64,000 nucleotides of DNA. It comes from Siphonodentalium dalli (lineage: Eukaryota; Mollusca; Scaphopoda; Gadilida; Siphonodentaliidae). Below, piece by piece: positions 45,840 to 56,790 of the stretch. The notes under the pieces are model-generated. The model did no database searches. It saw only the letters and a program-made list of their open reading frames with translations, and was not told where the DNA came from. The number at the start of each line of letters is the position of its first letter. The first letter of the stretch is position 1. Where the stretch lies: NCBI GenBank assembly GCA_032622095.1, contig CP136067.1:52739899-52803898 (forward strand). Reading direction: 5' to 3'. The position numbers and the translations under genes are program-made.

Positions 45840-47823
45840 TACTACATGTATCGAGGCATAACTCTTTTGAGCTGTTTGTCTAAAGTTTTCACATCTATCT
45901 TAAACACAAGGTTGACATCTTTCTCTGAAGATAATGAAATCATAAGCAAATTTCAGACTGGTTTCAGTAAAGCCCACTCCAAAATTGACAACATCTTTAT
46001 ATTGCAGAGTATTATCAATTTATATTTGCCAAATGGAAAGAAATTGTATTGTGCATTCGTTGATTTCCGTAAGGCATTTGACACAGTGTGGAGAGACGCG
46101 TTATGGTTGAAGATGCTAGATTGTGGAATTAACTGCAAGATAGTTATGATTATTAAGGACATGTATAGTAAATTAAAATGTGTGTTAAAGTGGGCGGAGC
46201 AAAATCCGAGTTCTTTTCTAGCAATGTTGGCCAATTTCAAGGTGAATTAATGTCACCATTTCTATTTTCTTTATATATTAACGACCTCACAACCTTTCTG
46301 TCAAATGGTGCAATAAATAACCTCCAATTTCTAGACAACATGTACATGGAATATATTGGAATTTATATCACATTACTTTGTATATTTTATGCAGACGACG
46401 CTGTCCTGATTACCGAGAACGAGGAAAATATGCACCGCGCTTTATGGGCATTTTCCGACTATACTAATGCATGGAAGCTCCACGTTAATACCAGAAGGAC
46501 TAACATTGTGATTTTCTGTAAAAAAAAACTATCGCAAAACCTGCCGATATCCATGTACAGGGGAGGAGAATTGGAAATAGTTAAAGAATTCAAATATCTT
46601 GGGGTTATTTTCTTTTATAATGGGAGATTTTGCAACGCATTGACACAAATTCACAACACAGCTATGAAAGCCATGTATGGCCTGTTCAATAAAGTGCGCA
46701 AACTCCACCTTCCAGTGAAATTAATGCTGAAACTCTTCGATAGTATAGTAACTCCAATAGCTCTTTATGGTAGTGAAGTTTGGTGCTTCGAAAAATGTGA
46801 TATTATAGAGAAATTGCATATGAAATTTTGTAAAAACCTTTTGCGCATGAAATCTAGCACACCTAATGATATGGTCCACGGAGAGCTTGGTAGACATCCA
46901 CTGATAATTGATATAAAATGTAGGGTGTTGTCATATTGGTCAAAACTAAACTCCTCCGACGGATCTGAATTAGCAAAGAATATTTATGTAGTGATGAAGG
47001 AGGTCCATAACAATGATAGCACATATTCTGGAAAACTTAAATGATTTGAGTTTATAAAAATGACCCTGAGTGAGATCGGTTTGATATCCCGATGGAATAC
47101 TCAAACTGGACTCACGGGAACGGAGATCAGGAATATTAAATCTCGTCTGATTGAAGAACACTGGATTAAAATGTTTCGTGACCTGAAGGAATCTAAATCA
47201 TCAAGGGGAACTTTATATAGTAATATAAAGCGTCATTCCAGTATTAGTCGTTACCTTATTTATCTACCACAACATCTCATACCAACATTGGTGAAATTTA
47301 GGACAGCAACCATAGACTGCCATACGAGCTTTCAAGATGGCGAGAACACGAGAGTTTACTATGCAAAATGTGCGGTTCGGAAACATGTGACGATTATCAT
47401 ATTCTCGTGATCTGCGATAATTTGGTCACACTCAGGTGAAAATACATTCCTGACTATTACTGGTTAAACCCTTCACTAGAAAAGTTTTATGAACTCCTTG
47501 CGATTGAAAATATATCAATATTGAAGAACGTTAGCATTTATTTGAAACATGTCTTTAAAGAATACAACTAAGATAATACACTGATCTATAGAGTTACCCA
47601 TGTGAAGTTATATACACGTATTTCTGTATACATATGCTCGTGTGCAAATATATGCATACAGTATGCATATGATATATTTATATAAGTATTACATACAATT
47701 TATTATGTATGAACATGAAATTCTGATGAAAATGTTATTCATACCAATGTACATAGTGTATATATGTTATTATGCATGTTCCACATTAATTTGTGGCTTT
47801 TCGCATTAAACTCATTCATTCAT
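45840..47823 (+). pseudogene. 5'-truncated LINE ORF2 (RT to 3' end), second family member
   Basis: Starts within RT at RGITLLSCLSKVFTSIL (45852). It continues through CAFVDFRKAFDTVWRDALW, shifts frame near 46180-46250, then reads LMSPFLFSLYINDL, IFYADDAVLI and FKYLGVIF. It reaches DMVHGELGRHP and a degraded C-terminus (47060-47410) whose Cys/His motif falls partly in another frame (about 47365-47410). The QG of the usual RQG motif reads FQGELMSP. A 3' untranslated region ends in GCATTAAACTCATTCATTCAT, a simple tail. It is related to, but clearly diverged from, the LINE at 21-29 kb. 5' truncation is normal for target-primed retrotransposition. Confidence 0.85.
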
Positions 47824-47842
47824 ATGATGTGCACATGTCATA

Positions 47843-48446
47843 CAGTAATGCCCTAAATAGTCGACTCCTTAACCACAGCAGAATTATGGGTAATTTTTCA
47901 GGATTTAGTCGGAAACATGGCTGTGGTTAAAGGCCCACTTAATTTTCGAGTCGCCGATTAATTTTTTTTATAGTAACTTGATATACGGTTTTAATAACAA
48001 TCTATGCCATAAAATATGATTAAAATACTATAATTCATCACTATTTGAAACAGCTGTATCTCAGAAGATGCCCACAGAGTAATAGAAAACTGTTGAAAAC
48101 ATAGAATGACTCCCCCCCCCCCCCCCCCCCCCTTTGGATCACAGAATGCAATAGAATACAAACTTTTTCAATGGAAGGGGAAGAACTCTATATTTAATAT
48201 ATAGAGTTTTTCCTCCTGTATTGAAAATAATACTGATTTTTACTTCAATCTAGATGACAAAACGCGTTGGCAACTCAACAAAAACAACATGTCCTCAGTT
48301 TATTACACCGGATAAGTTGATAATACAATGTTTTGGAGCTTCCTCTTTCAAATGGTATATAATATGGCATATATTTTATATAATGCAATCCGAGGGTTCG
48401 AAAATTAAGTGGGCCTTTAAGGAGTCGATTATTTAGGACATTACAC
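47843..48446. mobile_element. TA-flanked TIR element containing repeat F
   Basis: Left CAGTAATGCCCTAAATAGTC and right GACTATTTAGG-type end (GATTATTTAGGACATTACAC, slightly decayed) with TA outside each. Next layer inward is AAGGCCCACTTAATTTTCGA / TCGAAAATTAAGTGGGCCTT. The left side has an extra 60-bp piece shared with the 43319 MITE. Repeat F (copy at 15440) makes the interior. A poly-C run of about 20 lies at 48113-48133. Confidence 0.65.
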
Positions 48447-48539
48447 TATGTAAGTATGAAATCAATATATCAACATCTCTAACACACACGGCATCGATTT
48501 GGCACTTTAAAGATACAGGCTCCAATTTGACAACAGAAA

Positions 48540-49360
48540 AGACTTACACCCTGTCAACCAGTACCATTCGCATGGCACATGCATATAGCGATAATACGTC
48601 GAAACGAGTACAAAAAATCACAACTGGATGAGAACGCTCTTTATTATCTACCGCTTTTGTGAAACGAAAGCATGGACGCATTTTTTTGCTGCCCCTCTCC
48701 CTTTTTGCTCCTGACACCAACTGCGTCACTTTAGCAAATTTTAACCCGCACCATTATTTTCCTCGTAAAAAGTCACCTCTGCAAGACCCCTTTGGCGCCT
48801 TTTAGATGGTTCACCGTGAAGTTATATATAGACCTGAGAGACATTGGCAAACACACACGATTTGATTCATCGTATCATTGGAAAAGAATGTGCATGAATT
48901 TTATGTAAAATAGCGCTGAACATATTTTTTATCAGTTTTTTTGTGACCCTCCCCTCCCTATCTCTGACTCAAGCGGCGCCACCTTTTGACATATTTAAAC
49001 CACACAATTAGACTCATTATGAAGAAGACTACATGTTTATATGTATAAAATTGGTGGAATCGGCGACTAAACAAATTCGTATCAAATTGCCCCCCCCCCC
49101 CAATCTCTCACTCAAAAGGTCCCAATTTTGAGTATCCTGAAGATGATAATGTATAAGTTTGGTGGAAATCGGTGACAAAAATTTGTGCTGCCTCTCCTCA
49201 TGTTCTGCCCCTGACAACAACCGCTTCACTTCAGAAAATTCTAACCCGCACCATTATCTTCCTCGTAAAAAGTTACCCATGTTAGACCTCTTTGGTGCCA
49301 TCTAGATGGTCCCCGTGAATATATATATAACACAGACAGACAGACATTCGCAAATATAGA
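48540..49360 (+). repeat. Degenerate tandem units ending in a CAGA microsatellite
   Basis: Units share TTTGCTGCCCCTCTCC / GTGCTGCCTCTCCTC, TAACCCGCACCATTAT, CCTCGTAAAAAGT and GATGGTTCACCGTGAA / GATGGTCCCCGTGAA. The last ends in CAGACAGACAGACATTCGC. A SINE-like or LINE 3'-end minisatellite. A C-run at 49090-49100 lies in the middle unit. Confidence 0.6.
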
Positions 49361-50610
49361 TATAGATTATGTCTAATATATATAGAATATGCATCTAGTG
49401 TCGTCGCTTAAATTGTTTATGTCCGTGAGGGGATTTGAACATTTATTGGGCAGAAACCATTGTGCTGCACTCCAAATGATTCGTGCGGTCGTTTTATAAT
49501 ACCTTGTTTCAGATAGTAACTTGATAATATTTTGTGAACACTTCAAACACATCTACAAGTTGTGTTGCCACGCACTGTAAGTCTTCGTTCTGCACACTGA
49601 AACGCGGAGAACCATGCAGCATTCATGACGTGGGAAAACCGGAGTGCAGCTTAGAGCGAAATAGTTCGTGAGTAATTTACATTGATTAAAAACAGACCTT
49701 GTTCTGAGGATTTATAGATGTTTTAGATCTAAAACATATATCATTTTACGAATTTTTTTTAGTGAATTATACACGATAAAAACGTTCTGAAATCACAATG
49801 ACGGCATTAAGGCCGGTTGACGTCCTTAGTTACCTGCGCAATTTGCATATCAAATTACGTCATAAAAGTAGTACTAACCTAATAAAGATACGTTGACCTA
49901 ATAAAGCTACATTGACGTAATAAACGTAACGTTTATTAGGCAGGCTTGTGCAGCCAATATACGTAGTGAGCGGTGGATAAATTGTATTCTGTTGTAACTT
50001 GTATGTCAAATAGGACTTGTTCTGCCGCCGACATTGCATCACATACCACTTGTCTAGTATGAAAGTGTACGTTTGTCCCCCGTTATATACATGTGCACTC
50101 AAGCGGCGTCACATTATTTTTTCAACTATTCGATATTATCCAGGTCTAGTTACCCACCCATCCTGATTAACATCGGGATCTAAACACTATAGTAATCATG
50201 GAGTGCATCGCTCTATGTTCGACAACACTCTTCCTAAAATATTGCGTCCTTATCTTCAATCAGAAATATTTACACACTAAGTGTTGTCATCACTAAATCC
50301 AGCATTCTGATTGGTCGGCGCCCACGTGGCTAGTTGCAGTTATTTCTCGGTGAATGTGCAACGCCTCATAACACCAAGCTAATAACACCATCGATACGTC
50401 ATTAGGTTTGGAAAGACGAACGCGTAATGCTTTGGGCGCATTTTGACTGGCACAGGATTTACTTAATACATCATCGGGTTTCAACATGAAGAGAAATTGT
50501 TCCTATTAACGTTTGCCAAGGGTGTTATAGTGTATTTTGGGCTGATCTTGTCACGATACACTTTTCGATTTAAATATATTTACAAAAGTGGCCTTTTCGC
50601 TAAATGTATA
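49360..50610. other. No recognisable gene
   Basis: About 1.25 kb with only chance ORFs and a short GACCTAATAAAG-type triple repeat near 49875-49935. No domain or clear RNA gene. Confidence 0.45.
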
Positions 50611-50617
50611 TAAATAT

Positions 50618-50776
50618 AAGGATTAACTGTCATGTGGACTATTTTTATGGAGATGTAACGGTGAGGTAAGTGGACATAACTTGTATGTAAAACCCTTCGG
50701 GTTTTACACAAGTTATGTCCACTTACCTCACCGTTACATCTCCATAAAAACAGTCCACATGACAGTTAATCCTTAT
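50618..50776. mobile_element. Perfect-looking 159-bp palindromic MITE
   Basis: AAGGATTAACTGTCATGTGG at the left is mirrored by CCACATGACAGTTAATCCTT at the right. Arms of about 75 bp meet at AAAACCCTTCGGGTTTT. Only one or two mismatches seen. Confidence 0.85.
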
Positions 50777-50957
50777 TTAACTGTCTTGCAGTATACTGAT
50801 ATTGCGCTGGATATAAATCTTAAACATATCAGGAAAATATTCATGAATTTGGAATTCTATAAATTGTTTATTATCATGGCTGCATAACGATATAGGTCTC
50901 ATTGATTGACACAAGGTTGACTCGAGGGTGGTATTGTGGTTGTCCTGTTGTTGTTAA

Positions 50958-51109
50958 CCCTTTCAGTGCCAAGTCACATTTTTGTATCAACCCATATTTC
51001 CTTATTAGAGCTCTTTCCAGCAATGTATCACATTATAATAATCAATAAATTTGAAAAATGATCAAGGAAATATGGGTTGATACAAAAATCCGACTTGGCA
51101 CTGAAAGGG
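50958..51109. mobile_element. 152-bp piggyBac-like palindromic MITE
   Basis: TTAA at 50954-50957 and 51110-51113. Ends CCCTTTCAGTGCCAAGTC / GACTTGGCACTGAAAGGG. Arms continue through TTTGTATCAACCCATATTTC. TTAA duplication with CCCTTT ends is diagnostic of piggyBac-derived MITEs. Confidence 0.85.
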
Positions 51110-51504
51110 TTAAACAGCCAGTCTTATACTGAATCCTTAAAAATGCCAGTTGTTTCAATTGGAACACAGATAAACCATTAAAGGGTTTGTTCTTTAGTGT
51201 GCGGGTGATCTTGCACAAAAAAAAAGGGGGAGAGACATAATTTTGCCATTTCTCCATATCGGTGGCATGACCACAAAATTGTATAATATTTTTAGCACCC
51301 ATTTATATTTTAAACTGTCACTCTCACTTTATCACCCGGACAACTATGCGAAAATACAGCAATGGATATATTCATCTCCACTGGGGTCTGCATTTAATAA
51401 GAAGAAGCCGCCGCTCGATGATGCCGACGCTGCACATGGTTCACTTCCGACCGACCCCCCATATTGCTTTTCCATATGTATACCTGAAAGTCGTAAGACT
51501 TGTT

Positions 51505-51945
51505 CCGTATGATGATGATGATTATGATGATGATTATGATATGATTGATAGAACAAACCACTATTATTGACATATGAGCACCCGTTCCCTTATTAAAATC
51601 AACATATAGTGACCTACTGCGAATTGTCACAACCAGAAAAACCCATTATATATTTATAAAATGCCCAGCGAACCACATCTTTCTAAAATCTGTAGAACAG
51701 TATACACCGGGGCGTTTTTAAAATACGTATCAATTGACATATACGCACCCGTTCCCTAATTAATATCAAAATATTTCGACAATTTTAGAGGATCTCCGCG
51801 AATTCGGTGACCTCAGCAAATAGTCCTCAAATAGCGACCTACTGCGAATTGTCAAAACCGGAAAAACCCATTATCTATTATTAAAATGCCCAGCGAACCA
51901 CAGCTTTCTAAAATCTGTAGAACAGTATACACCGGGGGCGTTAAT
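51505..51945 (+). repeat. GAT microsatellite plus duplicated repeat G
   Basis: ATGATGATGATTATGATGAT tract at 51510-51545. Then a block (ACATATGAGCACCCGTTCCC, GACCTACTGCGAATTGTCA, GCCCAGCGAACCACA, GAACAGTATACACCGGGG) that occurs twice, at 51568-51716 and 51735-51945. A third copy is at 61295-61480. Noncoding. 51113-51500 has no gene. Confidence 0.75.
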
Positions 51946-52084
51946 AACAAAATTGTATTTCACTGTGGCTTCTAAGAGAAACATACTACGATTTACCTTT
52001 CGGTAATTGTCCGCTATTTCATAGGCAATTATATAATACATTGTACAAGAAATCATGACCGCCTATCATAACATCTTTTCATTT

Positions 52085-52215
52085 TTAAGGGGGTGGCAGT
52101 AAGACAGTCTAGCCTGACTATGCCACCCCTCGAATATACAACATAATATTTGTCAAATGTATTATGCATTAATATGTGTATATTTAAATAAAATATCCTA
52201 TCCTATCCTATCCTA
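52085..52215 (+). repeat. Retroelement-like 3' end with TATCC tail
   Basis: GGTGGCAGTAAGACAGTCTA...TATGCCACCCC forms a hairpin, followed by AT-rich sequence, AAATAAAATA and four TATCC units. This resembles the terminal tail of a non-LTR element or SINE. No coding part. Confidence 0.4.
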
Positions 52216-52237
52216 CATCTCCTATATATTTTGAAGA

Positions 52238-52610
52238 CCTATGTCTGTCTGTCTGTCTGTCTGTATGGCTGTATGTCATTTATACAAATCTACGATTCTC
52301 GACCGATCGGGACGAAACTTGGTACGTGTGTGTAGTTTGACCAGGCGGTCGTCTTTGTCGTATTGGCGAGCCCGTGCGGCGCCCGCTTCGCGCATGCGCA
52401 GACGAGATCTCGGAAACGGGTGGAGCTATCGACTTTAAATTTGCTATGTGAATGTATCTTGCCCCGGATACGAATTTTATCGGGTCGCCTAGCCCGTGCG
52501 ACGCAAGCTTCGTGCATGCGCAGACCAGATCTCGATAACGGGTGGAGCTATCGACTTGAAATTTGGTTTTTGAATAGCCCGGACAACGTCGGGCTCATCG
52601 GCTAGTACAT
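52238..52610 (+). repeat. CTGT microsatellite and two-unit 130-bp minisatellite
   Basis: GTCTGTCTGTCTGTCTGTAT, then CGATTCTCGACCGATCGGGAC, then two units sharing AGCCCGTGCG, CGCATGCGCAGAC, AGATCTCG, ACGGGTGGAGCTATCGACTT. GC-richer than its surroundings. Lies just 3' (gene sense) of the lectin exon, inside its intron. Confidence 0.7.
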
Positions 52611-52694
52611 ATATATATATAAAGGTGGGCGCGTGAATATTAGAATCGTTGAAGCTACAGAGTGTGTATATACCCATCCCTAAAACGTACTCAC

Positions 52695-52948
52695 ATGCTT
52701 GACACACGGGCTTCCCAGTTTTGGCATAGCTGTTGCATACCGTGTCAGAGAAATATTCCACCGGAGTCTTTATCCCGTCGTCGTAATGCATATAAACACA
52801 GTTATCAGTTCTTTTATTGCTAGGTTGACCCGTTACCCAGGCGAACCACGGGACTGGATTGCCTTCCCACGTGACCCAATCCCATTCATTGGCTTCGTCG
52901 TTGATTCCCATCCACCACCTGTCGTCGCGAGCAGAGAGGCCCTGAAGC
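52695..52948 (-). CDS. C-type lectin domain exon (C-terminal part of the fold)
   Basis: This 254-bp internal exon encodes 84 whole codons, starting LQGLSARDDRWWMGIND and ending GKPVCQA. It matches the second half of a C-type lectin domain. The WWMGIND strand corresponds to the family WIGL motif, WVTGQPSN to the W-x-GEPN loop, DNCVYM to DCVYM, and FSDTVCNS...PVCQ to the WND-C-FVCQ end. The EPN and WND calcium/sugar motifs read QPS and FSD, so canonical Ca-dependent sugar binding is doubtful. The acceptor is strong (branch-like CTAATCA, then CTCTTTCTTCTAG) and the donor is GTGAGT. The exon begins with one base completing a codon and ends with one base (phase 1). The upstream half of the domain, with its first cysteine, is not visible in the window. 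The domain call is confident; whether the gene is expressed is unknown. Confidence 0.85.
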
Positions 52949-53099
52949 CTAGAAGAAAGAGCTATAACTGATTAGGGTGTTTATTACCCCCTACTCCCTT
53001 GAATCACGAATACCCGTTTAAATAACAGAGTGGTGAATCAGGCGTACCATGCAGTTAAGAATATATGGAATAAAAATACACTAATATAATAGTTTTCAC

Positions 53100-53160
53100 C
53101 ACAGGTCCACAGAATAAAAATTGACCCAATTTGGATCAATTTCTGTTCTGGGGTCCTGTG
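53100..53160. mobile_element. 61-bp micro-element of the CACAGG family
   Basis: CACAGGTCCACAGAA and TTCTGTTCTGGGGTCCTGTG form a hairpin covering the whole element. Flanks GTTTTCAC and GTTTTCGC match at 7 of 8 bases, an 8-bp duplication like that of the 1260-bp palindrome with the same ends (17715). 52949-53580, apart from this, has no gene. Confidence 0.7.
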
Positions 53161-53584
53161 GTTTTCGCATATTCACACACTTCCACATATATACCCAGAG
53201 ATTTTAGACTGAATTACGTCCAACTGTTAAATTGTCATTCCCCAGGCGCCTGTGTGTATACCGTCTCATTGAAAATGGTCTGAATTCCGCATACAAATGG
53301 TGACACCAGCACTAATGCTTCGTTGTTATGGAAATGTATACGAAGGTTTGTTCCGATTTGGACCCGAAAAGATATGTATATTTGGTAATATTCTATTGTA
53401 TATTATCAAACGAGATACAGCACTGCTACACAGTGCAACAATATACAGGGATATATTGATCATGTGCCACATACATGTACATAACTTCGATATACCAATT
53501 TTTGATAAAGATATCGCAGATAATCTAACCCTCGTTGCTTTCGCAACTAGTCAGATTCCTCATGTCTAAAACAATTGTCACGCA

Positions 53585-54620
53585 ATTTCGAAAAGTTAAA
53601 GTGATGTGAAACACTCCGGTATGGTGATCAAATAGAAATGGAGAATAATCTTGCTAAAAGTAGTCATATTTTACAAATATTATATCCAAATTGACATGAT
53701 AAACCATCATTCTTATAAACACCTCAAAAAAAGAAAGTCCCCCCTAATATATTCGGTAATATTTTATGAGATATTGGATGGATTTTGACGTAACTTTACG
53801 CAAATGTTTAGTGTTAACTGAGACACAACCTGTGCAAGGCCCAGTCATGTGAGTAATGTTATGGCCGACTGAGCACGAATTGAATGGAAGAGGGGTTCTT
53901 TTAAAAAGTTGCAAAACACTGGCGAAGGATGGACAGTCACTCCAGTGTTCCATTGTTCACACAAGTTGTTACATGTACTGTAAATGTGGTCCAAAAGTGA
54001 CACTGAGAGTCCACATTAACATGCCCGCTGCATGCCAATTTAAGCCATTCAGTCTAACCACATTCCTTTGGAATGACACCTTTGAAGTTTAATGCCGTGA
54101 GCAACACAGAGTTATTGAAATAAGTCTCTTTGAAGCCATTTTTCAGTAAACCATTTTTCCCACCATGCAGGTCATTGAGGTACCAACAGATGATCTGAGC
54201 ACGTGCGAGAAGTGGGAGACCGAGGCACAGCCGAATGACTGATCACTCAACCTGGGTTTTTTCTTTTGAAAAGTGACCCTCTTCCATTAAATTCGTGCTC
54301 ACTCAACCATATCTCACCTCACAGCAGAGTGCTCAGCACACTTGACGTCTCTGGTACCACAAATCATTTGTGGAAAGTTTCATCAAAATCCATCCAATAT
54401 CTCATCAAAATATTACCGAATATATTAGGGGGGCTTTCTTTTTTGAGGTGTTTATATTAAATCGTTTCGTCCATAATCGAGAGGTAAGTATTTACAATTT
54501 AGCGTAGTTCAGACGATGTTTTCTATGGAGTTTTACGGTCGATTTGCTTGAGATATTCCAGTTGGCATAGCGCCTGAATACTAAGTTATCAGTTTCACGC
54601 AGCCGAATAAGTCCATAATA
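53585..54620 (-). repeat. Dispersed repeat C, copy 2, split by a nested TIR element
   Basis: 53585-53715 and 54455-54620 are the two halves of the reverse complement of 62475-62850 (GATGTGAAACACTCCGGT, AATCTTGCTAAAAGTAGT; then CGATGTTTTCTATGGAGT, ATAGCGCCTGAAT, AGTTTCACGCA). The gap is filled by the element at 53717-54453. Confidence 0.75.
53717..54453. mobile_element. About 740-bp TIR element nested in repeat C
   Basis: TIR AAACACCTCAAAAAAAGAAA, then CCCCCTAATATATTCGGTAA and TATGAGATATTGGATGGATT, is mirrored at 54380-54453. An inner pair GAGCACGAATTGAATGGAAG / CTTCCATTAAATTCGTGCTC makes a second inverted layer. TA lies near both ends, so a Tc1/mariner-type MITE is plausible. No transposase. 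Confidence 0.7.
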
Positions 54621-54664
54621 TGTCTTTAAACACGACATGGGAACGGGTTTCTATATAACCAGCA

Positions 54665-54985
54665 TGTCTATTTTCAGAATATACCTGTGTTCCAGTCTAA
54701 AATATAGTAGAAACATGATTTGTTGATGGTTTTAAGAATTTAAATATATAGCGTACGTTTATTGATTATAAAATTAGTAACTATCAAAACTAATCTTAGC
54801 ATGGACTATATATGAGAGTTGAAATTGGGCACACATGTGACATATCAAGAATGCAGTGACTGTCTACGTTCAGAATATACAATTTCCAATCTGAACTTGT
54901 GGTGGAAATTGTTTATTTTACGGTTTTAATAATTTAAGAGAGTTTACTGATTATAAAACTATTAATTAACACAATTCATAATGAC
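54665..54985 (+). repeat. Two-unit tandem repeat, about 200 bp
   Basis: TTCAGAATATAC, AGTCTAAAATATAG / ATCTGAAC, GGTTTTAAGAATTTAA / GGTTTTAATAATTTAA and TGATTATAAAA occur in the same order at 54675-54790 and 54870-54965. Confidence 0.55.
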
Positions 54986-55077
54986 GCATTCATAATGACC
55001 GTCCTGTGTCCATGTTTCCTATGTATATATGATATGTGTTAAACGACTCTTCTCTTCATTTATGGAGGACATTAAAG

Positions 55078-55200
55078 ATATATATATATATATATACTCA
55101 AGGAGAATTGTGTGTGTGTGTGTGTGAGTGTGTATGTGGGGTGTGGGTGGGGGTGAGTGTGTGTGTGTGTGTGTGTGAGGGTGTGTGTGTGTGTGTGTGT
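55078..55200 (+). repeat. (TA)n and (GT)n microsatellites
   Basis: Alternating TA at 55078-55097, then interrupted GTGTGTGAGTG tracts to 55200. His/Thr and Cys/Val frames across them are artefacts. Confidence 0.9.
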
Positions 55201-55855
55201 TCCGATCGCGCAAACAAATCGCGGATGTCCCTCAACTCGCATTCACAATTCGCGGATGTCCCTCTAAATTGGCACAACAAACAACTTTAAAGAAGGAAGG
55301 TGGTGTATATTAATACACATTCTTCAATGAATAATAAATAACAATGGTTTAATTAATCAAAATATTCGCGGAGGTTCCTTTCCGAACATTGAAAACGGCG
55401 ATAACAATTTGTGGTGGTCCCCATGTATATATGCGTGCGCCCGTATATGCCCGGATCTATATATATAGGTCCCTTTATAATAAGAATAAGAATAAGAATA
55501 TTTATTAATGATGTCTTTCAGTCAATTAAATACTGTTATTCATTAACTAGCTCCTATAATCCAAGAGAACGCTGTGTGGGGTATACCGATCGCGCGAATT
55601 AAATCGCGGATGTTCCTCAACTCGCATTCAGAATTCGCGAATATCCCTCTAATTGGCAAATCAAACAACTTTAAAGAAGGAAAGTGGTGTATACTGGTTA
55701 CTATTCGTTGAATTTGTCTTAAATGTACCCTGTATACACCACTTTCCTTCTTTAAAGTTGTTCGTTTTGCCAATTTAGAAGGAACTCCGTGAATTATGAA
55801 TGCGAGTTGAGGGATCTCCGCGATTTAATTTGCGTTATCATGACACCCGCGCAGC
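55200..55855. repeat. Repeat H: direct copy plus foldback pair
   Basis: CCGATCGCGC...TCGCGGATGTCCCTCAACTCGCATTCA...AACAACTTTAAAGAAGGAA occurs at 55201-55305, again at 55588-55695, and inverted at 55735-55830 (TTCCTTCTTTAAAGTTGTT, GAATGCGAGTTGAGGGAT). The second and third copies form a hairpin around AATGTACCCTGTATACACC. No gene. Confidence 0.75.
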
Positions 55856-56078
55856 AATCTCCGGGAGTATATATATATATAGGCACTATAGTCGGGGAGC
55901 CAATAAGGTCCACCTGCACCCCCCCCCCCCCCCCCGATGATTACAAATAACCTTATTTTTATTGTTCCCTATGGTATCCAGATAAAGAATCCGGAATTCA
56001 CCGAAAAATAAAGGTGGCCCTACTGGGTGCTAGAGCCATTTGAATCCAAGATGGCCGCCATTTCCTCTAACTCCGACC

Positions 56079-56790
56079 AGATGTATTTAATCGTTGTAAT
56101 AGATCGGTTGTTAGCAAAAGACACAGACAAAATGTATGCCATTTTGTTGGTATGATGTCCTTCTTCAAAATGACGGCAAATAATTTCGAAAAAAATTCAA
56201 AATGGCCGCCGAAAAATGACGTCATATGCACGAAAATAGGAAATTTAATTAATATTTCACCATATCTTCCATTTTTCTTCACATTAATCATTAGTAAATG
56301 GCAATGTTTTTGAGACAGTCGTCAAGCGTGATATTTTAGCGTCATTTTAAGACATTTGTCATTGACGAGGGTTCAGTAATAGATACAGAAAGAGAATTTA
56401 AAAAATAGGGGTGAAATTTTCGATTTTTTTTGCAAGACGATTTTGCTGTATTTAATCGTTGTAATAGATCGGTTGTTAGCAAAAGACACAGACAAAATGT
56501 ATGCCGTTTTGTTGGTATGATGTCCTTCTTCAAAATGCCGGCAAATAATTTCGAAAAAAAATCAAAATGGCCGCCGAAAAATGACGTCATATGCACGAAA
56601 ATAGGAAATTTAATTAATATCTCACCATATCTTCCATTTTTCTTCACATTAATCCTAGTAAATGGCAATGTATTTGAGACAGGCATCAAGCGTGATATTA
56701 TAGCGTCATTTTAAGACATTTGCCATTGACGAGGGTTCAGTAATAGATACAGAAAGAGGATTTGAAAAAGAGGGGTGAAATTTTCGATTT
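56079..56790. repeat. 366-bp tandem duplication in the left arm
   Basis: GTATTTAATCGTTGTAATAG, ACAAAATGTATGCCRTTTTG, AAATGGCCGCCGAAAAATGA and CATTTTAAGACATTTGYCAT occur at both 56080-56420 and 56447-56790. The mirrored arm carries one unit (60500-60845) plus a remnant (60855-61030). Confidence 0.85.

Noticed and set aside
49420-49480. tRNA-like GGGGATTTGAAC segment
   Set aside because: No matching acceptor stem, D arm or anticodon arm could be assembled around it.
52699-52971. Plus-strand ORF across the lectin exon
   Set aside because: Antisense shadow of the clearly recognisable lectin domain.
56342-56689. 115-codon ORF recurring at 60596-60943
   Set aside because: It recurs because it lies in the inverted arms and tandem unit of the foldback; both strands are open and no domain is recognisable.
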